Shown: positions 33,544 through 43,936 of the stretch, piece after piece
Position numbering within the stretch: position 1 is the first letter of the stretch
How the letters are laid out: each line of letters opens with the position of its first letter
NCBI GenBank assembly: GCA_030704615.1
Contig: CM060732.1
Span: 31,167,053-31,231,052, forward strand
Reading direction: 5' to 3'
Origin: Takakia lepidozioides
Taxonomy: Eukaryota > Streptophyta > Takakiopsida > Takakiales > Takakiaceae
Length of the DNA stretch: 64,000 nt
Notes under the pieces: model-generated
The model's database searches: none
The model's input: only the letters and a program-made list of their open reading frames with translations
What the model was told of the DNA's origin: nothing
Translations under genes and position numbers: made by a program

Positions 33544-35326
33544 TCAATGATTTCTGGAATCCCTAAGGAGGAGTTTGTGCAGCTCGTTCACGCTCAACGC
33601 CGGTGCATGAATAAAGTCATCAATAGTCACGTTCATCCTCAACCTCTTCAGGTAAATGTAATACAGATGCTTGCACGGATAATACTTTGAACCCTTCTTT
33701 GCTTCCATCAATGAGAAGTCCGTACAATTGCAAGTCGGCTCCTGCATAATTGACCTCATAATGTCCTCCGTTGTGGCAGTGAGGATGTCCACCAGATGCG
33801 CCGCAAAGGAGGCACGCCAGGAAGAATGCACTGATTCGGCCATGTTTGTCGTGGGCATGTCGGTGTCGGAGTCGAGACACATTTCCTGCACAAGCACATG
33901 TTGAGGTTACAAGCAAGTTACAAATAATGCCAAGAATAATATTCAACGGGACGCGAATTCGTGCAACTCACCTCCCGCATATAGTCGCCGAACTGGAGGA
34001 AACGATAATGCCACCATGCTAGCCAACTGACCATTGCTCCCTCGTCTGATTTCCTTACAGCACCTGACAATGTCCACCAAGCCCGTATACATGCAAACTG
34101 TGTCTCTGCATCATCCAAGGTGGGAGCGCGCTTCCACGCAAGACACATGGAACGGTGCTCCTCTCTGAAATCTGGCACCACGAGCCTGGTTGTGTACTGC
34201 GAAAGGCTCTGCAGAAAATGGAACCCACAAGATCTCTCCTTGCCTTCCATGGGAACATTGGGGTCTTGCCCGTACATCCTTCGGATGGCACCCCAATTTG
34301 CTTGTGTGTTGTCCGCCATGAAACCACGGAAATTGGGAGGGGGCAATCCCGCCTTGGCCATCTGTTCGTTTATTCCCTGCCAAAGAAGCATCTCCGATTG
34401 TGTGTCCTCTCCTTTCATCTCACAAATAGCAATTGTCATTAGCATCCTGCAGTGGGTGTCGTAGACATGTGCACCCATTGTCACCCACTGGTGATTTGTA
34501 ATTCGCTTGATATGGTCGAACATGACCCAACTGTTTGACAAGTCCCCATTCGTCATCTTGTCGACCAGTTTGACGCCGCTGCCAGGTCCACACGTCGACA
34601 TTTTGAATACAAAACAACGATCTACCTCAGTCCTTTGTCCTGGAAACCAACTTCCATGAATGTAGTCATATCCACATCGTCGCTTCATCTCCAAAATGGA
34701 GTGCATATCCGAGCCACGCCCAATTTTTTGTTTGCATGTTACAATGTGGTTTCGGACATTCGGTGAACAGATGTGGGACACCGACTCCGGCAATGCCTCC
34801 ATTTCATTCTCATCGAGAAGAACTCTATCGGAGCCGTCTTCCGACATAATTCTGGCCAATGCCATCTTATGGGCGGCTTGGAGCTGTATCTGTTTGGGTT
34901 TGGCACTCGGTCTCAACTTAACCTCCTCCTGAACGAGCTGCTCTGCCTCGTGGGCAGCCTCCCACGAGTTCCCCCTTGCCAATTTGTGACAATGGGAACC
35001 AACGTGTATGCAAGCTCGGGTGAGGTCAGGGAAACGGTGCAACACATAGAACTGCTTGGCATTACAAACAGACATGCAGTGTGGTGGTTCTTTGCAATGC
35101 GCACACTTAAATGTGGAGTTCGGAACCTTCTCCTAAGCTTGAAATGGTTGATGAGCTGTGCCTGTCCAATCGGTCTCGTTCCTGTGATCTCTGAATTTAA
35201 AATGGAAGCAAGTTGGGGAGAAACACCGCAACGCGCCCGCACAAACAACGTAGCGCACCCGCACACCATCGAGCATGTGATGCACCAAGGATGACCATCA
35301 TGTTTTCTATCCATATCTGTCAACAT
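33544..35326 (-). pseudogene. MULE-type transposase: zinc N-terminus, DDE core, SWIM finger (copy 1)
   Basis: The N-terminal zinc segment (35326-35000) is homologous to 22520-23036 but has a small deletion, a frameshift and a stop. From MSVCNAKQFYVLHRF (35075) a clean 385-codon frame holds the DDE core: WVMFDHIKR (first Asp), then GFMADNTQANWGAIRRMYG (second Asp), then CGFHFLQSLSQYTT. A GT-AG intron (33886-33971) follows. The last exon has TNMAESVHSSWR (candidate catalytic Glu) and a SWIM finger, CNCTDF...YPCKHLYYIYL. Mutator-like transposases cut and paste their own TIR-bounded element. The gene runs toward the left TIR. Only the N-terminal part is clearly broken. Confidence 0.85.
33886..33971 (-). 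other. Intron in transposase gene
   Basis: On the minus strand it runs from GTGAGTTGC to TTGTGCAG, 86 bp. Splicing joins GDYMRE to EMCLDSD and keeps the frame into the catalytic Glu and SWIM region. Confidence 0.75.
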
Positions 35327-35379
35327 TCCGGACGCCCTCGAGTAGTCCGTCCGTGGAGGGAATTACCTGCGTGGCGGAA

Positions 35380-35700
35380 ATTTTGCGCGCCGCCCTACCT
35401 GGCAGGATGGAAATCCGGCGCCGGATTTCCATCCATCCGGCTCCAAATTACCTGCGTTGCGGAGTCCGTAGGGCCACGCCAACTAAATTCTCTTGCACTC
35501 TGTGTATGCGCCGCCCTACCTGGCAGGATGGAAATCCGGCGCCGGATTTCCATCCATCCGCTCCGAATTACCTGCGTGGCGGAAATTTCGCGCGCCGCCC
35601 TACCTGGTAGGATGGAAATTCGGCGCTGAATTTCCATCCTGCTGCTCTCCGAATTACCTGCATGACGGAAATTTTGCGCGCCACCGTACCTGGCGGATGG
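35380..35700. repeat. Tandem units with 30-bp perfect palindromes in the intergenic spacer of copy 1
   Basis: Three to four units share GAATTACCTGCGTGGCGGAA, then GCGCGCCGCCCTACCTGGCA, then a palindrome. Palindromes at 35405-35434 and 35526-35555 are perfect over 30 bp (arm GGATGGAAATCCGGC). The one at 35609-35640 has arm AGGATGGAAATTC with one mismatched pair. They sit between the transposase 5' end and the cargo gene, where a shared promoter would lie. Confidence 0.88.
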
Positions 35701-36044
35701 GCATTAAATGTCCACCGCCGTCCGTTTTTATTCGGGCTGGCGACACATGGCTTCCTCGATACGTACCCTAAATCTGATGCTAATCTTGGATTAACTTCTA
35801 TTCGAGGCATGTACCCCAAAAAACTGAGATCTTTTTCCATTTTGGCTGGGACTTATGCCGCCTGAAAGGCATGGCTCTCCTGAGAAAGACCTCACATCCA
35901 GACCGCGGCGGAAGTTGAAAGCTTTGTACTACGGACGACGGCCAATCTCTCGCATGGCCAAACTTAAGCTCCAGCAGGAGATTCCAGTGTCTTGCTCACA
36001 ACCCGCGCCAACTGAAGCCGAGTACTCTCAGGCAAGCCACTTCT

Positions 36045-36125
36045 GCTTTCGCTTTGTTCGCTTTCGCTTTTGCTTTCGCTTTTGCTTTCGCTTTCGCTTT
36101 CGCTTTGTTGTTTCGCTTTGTTTTT
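36045..36125. repeat. (GCTTTC)n-like hexamer repeat
   Basis: About 12 imperfect GCTTTC/GCTTTT units. Frames across it give F/A/R or K/A repeats that are not protein-like. Confidence 0.9.
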
Positions 36126-36541
36126 GCATCTTCATCCTGGCATCGCTGGAAGCATGTCATTCTTAGGCATTGGTTGGATTTGTTTTCATTGTTGTTCCAT
36201 GGCACTCCATACTTCCTAAACTTGTTTTGTTTTCATTGTTGTTCCACGGTTGTTGCTATGGTGGTTGCGCTGCTCGTTGCGATGCTGGTTTTCGCACCGA
36301 TGTTGGTTCTGACGATTTTGGGAATGACGACGAGCCCGGCACGCTGGTGGTATCATCTACCGCTCCAACTCATCGCATGTTTGAATCGCCCAACTTGGGG
36401 CGAGAGGGCAAACTTCAACCTTTTGTTGGTGGACGGGAGGACCTGCAGCGAGGGTACGACAGAATAGGCATTTGGGGAGGTTGGTGCAGGCGGCATGGCA
36501 GGTGAAGGGCGTGAGAGTTCGTGAGGATAGCAGATCCGGCA

Positions 36542-39500
36542 ATGGAGGTTGTTGATTCACATGCAGTAGGGCCCGCCCACGCAAAGAAGAAGAAGAAAGC
36601 TAAGCACATGCAATCCCCGGCGAGAGAGCCGTCACGGGCTGCGGAGGGGGGAGTGACCAGTGCGCGCGAGGGTGTTCCTTCTCCTCAATCAAAGGTGGTC
36701 GTCCTGGAGGGCTCCCCTGCTGCTAGCCCTAGTAAGAAATAGAAAGCCCGTGAGAGGGCAAAAGAGAGGGCAAAAGAACAGGCGAGACAGAAGGCTAGCC
36801 AGGAGGAAAGAGAAAAGGCCAATGAAGAGGCCAAGGGTGCCCAAATGACAGATGCCAATGTAAGCGAGGGATGCACAGAGACGGTGGATCCTTCCAAGAC
36901 ACCACAAAGAGGCAGTAACACACCGGTTACACCATCGCGGACAAGAGCAGCCCCCGCAATTACCCATACGGTGGAGAGTGGAGGAGAGGAAAGAACACCA
37001 CAAAGAGCACGGATGATGGCAGTAGAGACAGGGAGAGTGCTCGAGGTGGTTTCGCCGGTGGTTCACCATGTTGAGGAGGACGACACTGAGCTTTCTGACC
37101 AGGATGACATCCTCCCGGACATCCCCAAGCCCCAAACCCGCAGCATACAGGCTGGATTTGGCGGTCCTGGTGGGCTGCCGAAGAACCCCTCTGTAGCAGA
37201 CGTCATGTCCGAGGCGGATATGAAGTTGGCCGCTGCCAAGATGTTGGAGGCAACCCATAGCAACATTGGCAGGGTGCTGGGGGGGATGGTGTACCCGGCC
37301 AAGCTTCGAATTCCCCTTTGCCGCTTGGTGTCTTTGCAGGTGGTGAGACCTGCCCTCCCAGGCAATATCGACAAGCTGAAATTCTCTTTCCGAGATGGAT
37401 ATTGAATAGGGTCTGCCGCGTTTTACGTTTCCATTGAGAACGACCACGGAGCTTCCCGTGCCCACACTTCCGATGAGGTGGACAAATGGGGTCCCCATTG
37501 GCAAAGGCGAAATGAGGAGTTCGAGAGATCGATTGTTACTGATCCTCTTTTCCAGCACTTGTCCGGAAAGATGTTTTACGTATGGGACGGCAATCATCGC
37601 CTCCTGGCATGGATGGAACACATAGCCGAAGCCCACCCCAACGACCTCGATTGGCATTTCGCCGTGGAGTGTGTTGTGCTGAAGGTTGCGGGGCCCAAAG
37701 ATCGCAGTCTTCTCAAAGCTGCAATGGCGGATATCTACTCGTAAGTTACAACGCCTCTTGCTTTTGGACCCATCCGATTGTAAGTCATTTCATTGCGAAT
37801 CCTCATATTTGTTGTAAATTCCCATTTCAGAATTGTTTGATGGAAATGTGGCATTGCAGGGTGACTGAGAATGCCTTCATTGCCACCAACTTGTCCCATA
37901 TGCTCTTCCGAGTGAAGGATGTTGGGAAGCAGGGTGTGCAAGAGTTTGCCAATTCGCTCAGTGCCGACCTCCTGCGCAAGTCGGAGGCAAAGGCAGACAG
38001 AACCTGGTATAGGCTGAGCATGGACGCCATGGTGGACTACATATTTCGGGTAAAGCTCCTGACTGTTTTGTTGAACTAATCTGTCTCTCCTCCCCCAATA
38101 GAAGAAAAAGTGTTGAGCAGGATCTCTAATCTTATGTGCACATTCTTGACAGACGAAAATTCAGCAGGATTTGGCACATGCGCGGAGTCAGAGGAGAAGA
38201 ATCTAACCCTCCCGGCACTCGAATCGTATCTCAAAGCTGCGGAGGTGAGGGCCCGCATAAAGTACAAGTCGCGGATGGTAAAGTACGTGGCCATAGCTGA
38301 TCCCGCCCTTGGTGCCGACTTTCTGGTGGAGGTGGGGAAGCACTACTCCCGCGCTCTGAAGCCCACGATGACATTGGAGAAGCTCCATCGTCTAGCCACA
38401 TCCTGTGTGGATGGTGCAGAAAAGGTGATACATTCTTAACCAAATTGTGGTGGCAACAACTTGTTTTTGTGGTGTTTGGCGCTTACGAATATGCTGGGTG
38501 GTTGGACAGACCCGGTGGCTCCAAATCTGGAATGGTTCCCAAAGTGCAAGGGACATGTGGAGCTTCCCCAAACCGGAGAAACTGTCTGACCCCACATTCG
38601 ACATGTGGATGAACCGCATGACATGGTGGTTTCAGGTACTTCCCCACGCTTCGTTTGGCGCTTCTAATCTTGTAGGGGGTGGATTCATTGTATTTTTTCA
38701 GCAATGCGATCTGATGGAGAATTTCCACAGGTGACGACAAATGCGCAAGAGCAGCTGGACACACAAGCACATCAGTTCAAGATGGAGAATTTCTCCTGCA
38801 GCAGAGAGCCTACGCGACTATGTGACGAGGTACTTTCTGCTCTACAAAACCGACCTATTCTTTCGGGAGATACCACATGCCCGCCGGAGCCACGAGTTCA
38901 CCGACCAGCCGAACGCGGACAAAGCAGCAATGCGCCTTCTGTACAGGTACATACGCGATGCCTTCCTTACAGTCCTTGCATTTTTTGCCGAATTTCCAGA
39001 TCAGGGCTCCGAAAATGGCTAAGTCCCTAGGGTGGCTGGCCCTGAACTGGAAATTTGGCGCCATTTTTCCAGGTCAAGGCCATATGTGACTTAGCCATTT
39101 TCGGGCCGGACCTGGGAAAATGGCGCCGAATTTCCAGTCAAGGCTCCGAAAATGGCTAAGTCCCAAGGGTGGTTGGCCCTGAACTGGAAATTCGGCGCCA
39201 TTTTTCCAGTTCTGGGCCATATTGCCCTTGTGGGACTTAGCCATTTTCGGGCCGGACCTGGGAAAATGGCGCCAAATTTCCAGTCAGGGCTCCGAAAATG
39301 GCTAAGTCCCTAGGGTGGCTGGCCCTGAACTGGAAATTCGGCGCCATTTTTCCAGTTCTGGGCCATATTGCCCTTGTGGGACTTAGCCATTTTTGGGCCG
39401 GACCTGGGAAAATGGCGCCGAATTTCCAGTCAGGGCTCCGAAAATGGCTAAGTCCCTAGGCTGGCTGGCCCTGAACTGGAAATTCGGCGCCATTTTTCCA

Positions 39501-42084
39501 GTGCTGGGCCCTATTGCCGTTCTGAGACTTAGCCATCTTAGGGCCAAACCGGGAAAAATGGCGCCGAATTTCTAGTTCAGGCTCCCAAGATGGCTAAGTC
39601 CCTAGGGTGGCAGTCACCGAAAACCAAAATTCGGCGCCATTTTACCATTTCTAGGCCCACTCAGATCCGCCCCAACCTGGGAAAATGGTGCCGAATTTGC
39701 AGTTCAGGGACCTCATTGTGTTTTTCATGAATGCAGGTACTGCAAGTTCTCCCTTTTGGAGAAAGGTCATCTGTCTTTCGAGCCACCATTCTTCCTGGCA
39801 TGGAAGAACCTGGGGCTGACTCCATGTACACTGACGATATTGTGAAGGAGTGGCATCTGGAACATTTGCGTGATTGCCCTTGGTATGTGGACCTTCCGCC
39901 CGGCATGCTCGACCCATCCGAGTTTCAATTGAAGCTGGATGCTGAGGCCCGACGAAACCGGGCTCTGCTGCCTCCGCTGGGTGCAAAAGAGGCAAAAGCG
40001 CTTGCGAACTCCAGGAAAGCGGCAGAGCTTGCTCAGGCAGGAATTCAGGAGAAATTGAATGAGAAGAGTAAAGGCCAAAGGAAAAGGACAAGGAAACATG
40101 TGAGTGCAGTAACACCCAAAAAATAGAAAACCATCGGGGCATCGGAGCAGGCGCAGGAGGGGACCCAAGAGAGTGACTCAGACGACGACTTTGTTCAAGG
40201 TCCTGCGACTGCTGTTGCTGCTACCCAGTCACCGGTCGTCCGGGTTCCCAAGTCAGTTCGGAGTGGGACTGGCTCTGCCAAGAAGTTGGCATTTGAGGGC
40301 GAGCCTACATGGCGGTATTCGGCGGTGACGTTTACGCACAGGCCAAAGCTAGAACCTCCAACCATCATCCAATGCGTCAATGAGAGCTTCCTTGACGCTC
40401 TCGCTGCCAGGGCGAAGAAGGTGGCACACAACAAGTCTCTGGCGGAGCAGAAGGGGAAAGCCAAGAAGAGGGCTGCCGGTACAGAGCCTAAAGACACCCC
40501 TGGTTTTGAAGCCATGATGGAATTCTTCATGGCTGTGAGCACGGATTGCAAGAGCACTCGGGGGGGGGGTTGAGGTGGAGAGAGCTTGCGACATGATTCT
40601 CCTCGACATCCCAGATGGGGAGCTGCTGGAGGGCCTGGATGGTGTGCCCACCTGGAACAAGTTTACTGAGGACTACTGGAAAGTCGGGTTTGGGCTGGCG
40701 GGGATGCTTCTAGATGACGGTGGATGTGTGGTTGTCCTTGCCACAAGAGGGAAGACCACAGAGAATGCGGTGGCAAGGTGGACACCAAAAAGTGTCACCC
40801 CGGTCCTCCTCAGCAAATGGTTCTGCATCAATACACAGGGGTTGCGAACAGAGGGCCAAAGTGTAAGTTATCAATCTATTGCATTCACCTCATATTGTGG
40901 TGTATCTAAACAAGATCCCGGAGTTGATCCCTATTTTGTTGGATGTGCAGACATTGGTGTTTGAGGCATATTGCTTTGTGAAGAGAGGGTCTACGTTCAA
41001 ATTCCGCAACGACGGTCGTCTTGTTGATGCCGCTGTGGACCCTGTTACCTACGATGTCCTCTACAACTATGTGCCCCACTCCAGTATGCCGAAGGACACA
41101 AAGATAGGCAAACCGTGGCGGTACAGCCGGAGCCCTGCTTTCATCCAAACCCTCATGGAGACGTGCTCGGATGTCCAAGGGCGGATTCTGGACCTCACAT
41201 GCGGCACGGGTAAGCCTTCACGTGCTCAGTTTGTCCCCTGGCCCGATTGCAATTGCATGCTGCAAGCTATTAACCGCCCGCTTTATTCCTCAGGTGCTTC
41301 AATGTGGGCAGGGACGTTGTCCGACAGGCATGTGTTCGCCTTCGAGCCAGATACTGCCCTCCACAAATCGGAACTTGCAGCGGCTGAACGTCTGCCCAAA
41401 GAAGAAGAGGCATCCTCGGAGGATGAGGAAAAATCCGAGAAGGAGCAGGGGGAGGAACAAGTTGGGATCAAGGCCGAGGAGCCCCCGGTGTACAAGTGAG
41501 TGGTCGCATTGTAAGTTGCCTCCAGATTTCGTGAGGCACCTCCCTTCGCTCTCTTATTTCATTGAAAACCCTTTCTGCTTCTGCTGGTATTGACATTCTT
41601 GAAGTGGATTTGTTCTTACTGTAGGATGCCAAGTACGGCAGGAAGGACGTCTACACCGGAGTTCATGGGCAGGAGGAACGTTCCTTTTTTTGCCAAGGGG
41701 GATTTCATGCCTAGTCCAGAAAGGGACTACATCCTTCCTACTTATGTTGCCCGGCTTGCTTCGGTGTCCATTAGGAGGTGTTCCGAACCTAGTCGTGTAC
41801 AACAGATTTTAGACGAGGCAAGCCTCAAGAAAATGAAGATGAGGGAGGAGGCAACAGCTATTAGAGCCCGTCGGGCTCGTAGATTTGTGTTGGATTCTGC
41901 TGAGGAAAGTGGGGGAGAAGAGGCAGAAGATTCCCAGGAGGTGAGGTGGACAGTCCCCCAAGGAGAGGACGGCATTTTTGAGAGGCATACTGCAACCAAT
42001 GCATCACAGAGCTCGGAGGATGGGGGGGATGAGGGGGATGAGGAAGAAGGAGGGCCAAGTTCCTCAGAAGGTGTAGGAGAGTAG
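36542..42084 (+). pseudogene. ParB/Srx-like plus beta-class methyltransferase-like cargo gene, nine exons (copy 1)
   Basis: Inferred exons: 36542-37740, 37860-38049, 38168-38424, 38510-38635, 38731-38946, 39737-40862, 40951-41209, 41294-41495 and 41625-42084, with GT-AG junctions. Exon 1 has a Lys-rich N-terminus, then IPLCRLVSLQVV and GKMFYVWDGNHRLLAW, which resemble a ParB/sulfiredoxin-like domain. Middle exons are helical and unassigned. Exon 6 contains MILLDIPDG (DPPY position) and GMLLDDGGCVVVLATRG. Exon 7 has RSPAFIQTLME and ILDLTCGTG, and exon 8 GASMWAG and HVFAFEPD. The order IV-V-X-I is that of permuted beta-class DNA methyltransferases. Acidic tail at the end. In-frame TAG (36740), TGA (37403) and TAG (about 40123) plus a frameshift in a G run (40561) disable it. 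An upstream exon near 36285-36480 is possible. Confidence 0.7.
38947..39736 (+). repeat. Intron 5 filled by alternating palindromic array
   Basis: Ten GGCGCC (last GGTGCC) centres at about 39057, 39122, 39194, 39268, 39340, 39413, 39486, 39560, 39633 and 39687 alternate strictly between AAATTCGGCGCCATTTTT and its inverse. Spacing is 72-74 bp for most, giving a 146-bp period. The orthologous intron in copy 3 (48380-48610) has only one such unit. Intron length is 790 bp against 231 bp. Confidence 0.88.
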
Positions 42085-42229
42085 TTCCCATTCCTGCTAT
42101 GACAGTTAGGACACACTTGTATAGACGTGGCTTGCCACCAAATTTGCAATAAAATGTTGCATTTCATTGCTATGATGAGTCCACATGACCCTATTTCCGT
42201 GCCTCCTAACCCTATTTCCGTGGACACAA

Positions 42230-42294
42230 TTCGGCCCGCTCATGCTTTTTTTTTTCCCGCTCATGCTCATGCCGCTCATGAAATAGCAGCCCCC
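42230..42294 (-). repeat. Right terminal inverted repeat of MULE copy 1
   Basis: Read inward it begins GGGGGCTGCTATTTCATGAG, then GGCATGAGCATGAGCGG. The outer 20 bases closely match the left end of copy 3 at 46446 (GGGGGTTGCTATTCCATGAG). Confidence 0.85.
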
Positions 42295-42304
42295 AATACA
42301 AGGA
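42295..42304 (+). repeat. Target-site duplication of MULE copy 1, right
   Basis: AATACAAGGA, identical to 32747-32756. Confidence 0.88.
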
Positions 42305-42919
42305 TGTATTTGCCTGGAACTACAAAGATTTGAAGGGTATACCTTCCAACATCTGTCAGCACCAAATTGAATTGGAAGTTGATACAAAACCAATTCGTCA
42401 GAACCGTTACAGAATGAACCCCAACTATGCACCTAAAGTTTGGGAAGAAATCAAGAAATTACTGGATGCAGGATTCATATACCCAATAGATACACCACAA
42501 TGATTATCACCCATTGTGATAGTACCCAAGAAGAATGGAAAATTACGAGTATGTGTGGACTACCGCAAATTAAACACGGGAACCAAGAAAGACCTCTTTC
42601 CACTACCTTTCACAGAAATAGTGTTGGACACAGTGGCAGGACATGAGATGTACTCATTCATGGATGGGTTTAGTGGGTACAACCAGGTGCAGATGACAAA
42701 AGAAGACCGAAAAAAGACCGCATTCGTCACTGAATGGGGAGCCTATGCTTATGAAGTCATGCCATTTGGACTTTACAACGCACCAGCCATGTTTCAGCGA
42801 GCAGTATCTGAGATATTCAAGAATTATCTCAACGATTTTATGCAGGTATTTTTAGATGATTTCAGTGTCTTTGGACGGAAATCCAAACACTTGGCACAGT
42901 TAAAACTTTGCCTACAAGA
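42295..42919 (+). pseudogene. Ty3/gypsy reverse transcriptase, N-terminal half
   Basis: After the transposon the reading resumes as YKDVFAWNYKDLKGIPSNIC, then RMNPNYAPKVWEEIKKLLD, a TGA at about 42501, and SPIVIVPKKNGKLRVCVDYR. FMDGFSGYNQVQM and FVTEWGAYAYEVMPFGLYNA follow, and FLDDFSVFG contains the catalytic DD (the usual YIDD/FLDD position). Identity as a plant Ty3/gypsy RT is clear. It stops at 42919, where an inverted LTR starts, so connection, RNase H and integrase are lost. Confidence 0.92.
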
Positions 42920-43765
42920 TGTTAATCGCTGGTTTATGACTTAGACAAAATAGGCTCTCAGCACTACTGCCCATTTCCCAAGACATGCAACAGAGGTTGT
43001 CCGATGGTATGCTTTCAGAAACGATTACAGAGTAATCATTTTAAGGATAGTTAAACCATGGTTGTCGTACGAATCAATATCTCTGCAGGTTGCTTAATCC
43101 ATTGATTAAGCCCAACCTACAGTCTCATTAGCCTAAAAGATCTTTAGTCGGAAAGGCTGAAGACTCGTTGTTCATACAGTCAGATGGTAGTCAAGACAAA
43201 ACAAGAGCTATTCTGAGATGATACACATTCTCTCCATCTCACGTTCACTCTACACAGAGATACTTGGAATAGCATGGCTTTACTTCAGAGTTCATCACAT
43301 CAGAGCATAAGTACATATCGAATCACTCTGAGTCCACTGGATACACACTGATCACTGATACCTTCTAAGTTGCGTGCAGCCCTTTTATACTATGCTCAAA
43401 AGAGCCGTTACAGCCTGCAGTTGTTAATGACCGTTGCCTAACGCCTACGCAACCTAAAGGGTTTGCTAAAAAAATGGCTCGTGGTAGTGGTCGTGTGCCA
43501 TAGTGGTACATGGTCCACGGTCCTTCACTACTTTCTCTATTAGTAAAAGCCGATGTTATCGTGGCCGTGTGATATCGTGGTTCACGACCCATGGTTGCTA
43601 CATTACCCACTACTGCTCCCGTGGCAATGTACCCTTGTTCCGCCATTTGCTAAGTGCCGCGCACTTAGCCTTTTCTGCCCGTGACCAGGTAGTGTAAACC
43701 AATCACCACCCGATATGTCCCATTGTGACCCTCGCTCTTTGGCCCTCGTAGCTTAGCCGTTATCA
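42920..43765 (-). mobile_element. 3' LTR of a minus-strand Ty3/gypsy element (846 bp)
   Basis: Read on the minus strand it starts TGATAACGGC and ends GCGATTAACA, matching the LTR at 23037-23871 over its length. A purine-rich tract lies just upstream (43766-43784), so it is a 3' LTR whose internal region extends to the right. Its inner end joins the plus-strand RT abruptly, so it inserted into, or recombined with, that element. Confidence 0.88.
43381..43389 (-). promoter_or_regulatory. TATA box of inverted LTR
   Basis: TATAAAAGG on the minus strand, equivalent to 23390-23398 in the plus LTR. Confidence 0.55.
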
Positions 43766-43784
43766 TTTATTCCCCCCCAGTTTT
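43766..43784 (-). promoter_or_regulatory. Polypurine tract
   Basis: On the minus strand it reads CTGGGGGGGAATAAA directly before the LTR start. This is the usual primer site for plus-strand DNA synthesis of LTR retroelements. Confidence 0.75.
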
Positions 43785-43936
43785 TGAAATTGTGTCCGCA
43801 CAATTTCGTCAGTTCTTGTGTTTGTTGTATCTCTTGGGGATGTAGGGTGGTGGCAGCTTCTTGTTTTTGTTGTCATCACTGTCTGGTTGCTCCTGTGGTT
43901 CCTGAGTGGGCCAGCTTTAATCATTAGGGTGTTCTG

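Larger units (their letters stand above)
32757..42294 (+). mobile_element. MULE-type DNA transposon, 9538 bp, with transposase and ParB/MTase-like cargo (copy 1)
   Basis: The element is bounded by a 10-bp duplication (AATACAAGGA). The right terminus read inward is GGGGGCTGCTATTTCATGAG; the left is GGTTAGTTATTTCATGAG. Both are followed by repeated CATGAGC/GAGCGG units. The 9-10 bp duplication and a SWIM-containing DDE transposase support the Mutator-like superfamily. The transposase points left (35326 to 33544) and the cargo gene points right (about 36542 to 42084). A spacer with strong palindromes lies between them. Precise excision restores the Ty3/gypsy reading EYKDVFAWNYKDLKG. Both genes carry disabling mutations, so this copy is not autonomous. 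Confidence 0.9.

Noticed and set aside
36740-37405. In-frame TAG and TGA as evidence of recoding
   Set aside because: Copy 4 reads through the TGA position with sense codons and copy 1 also has a frameshift in a G run, so simple decay explains it.
36542-42084. Bacterial contamination as source of the ParB/MTase-like gene
   Set aside because: The gene has many GT-AG introns, lies inside a transposon with a target duplication in a plant Ty3/gypsy element, and occurs in several diverged copies.
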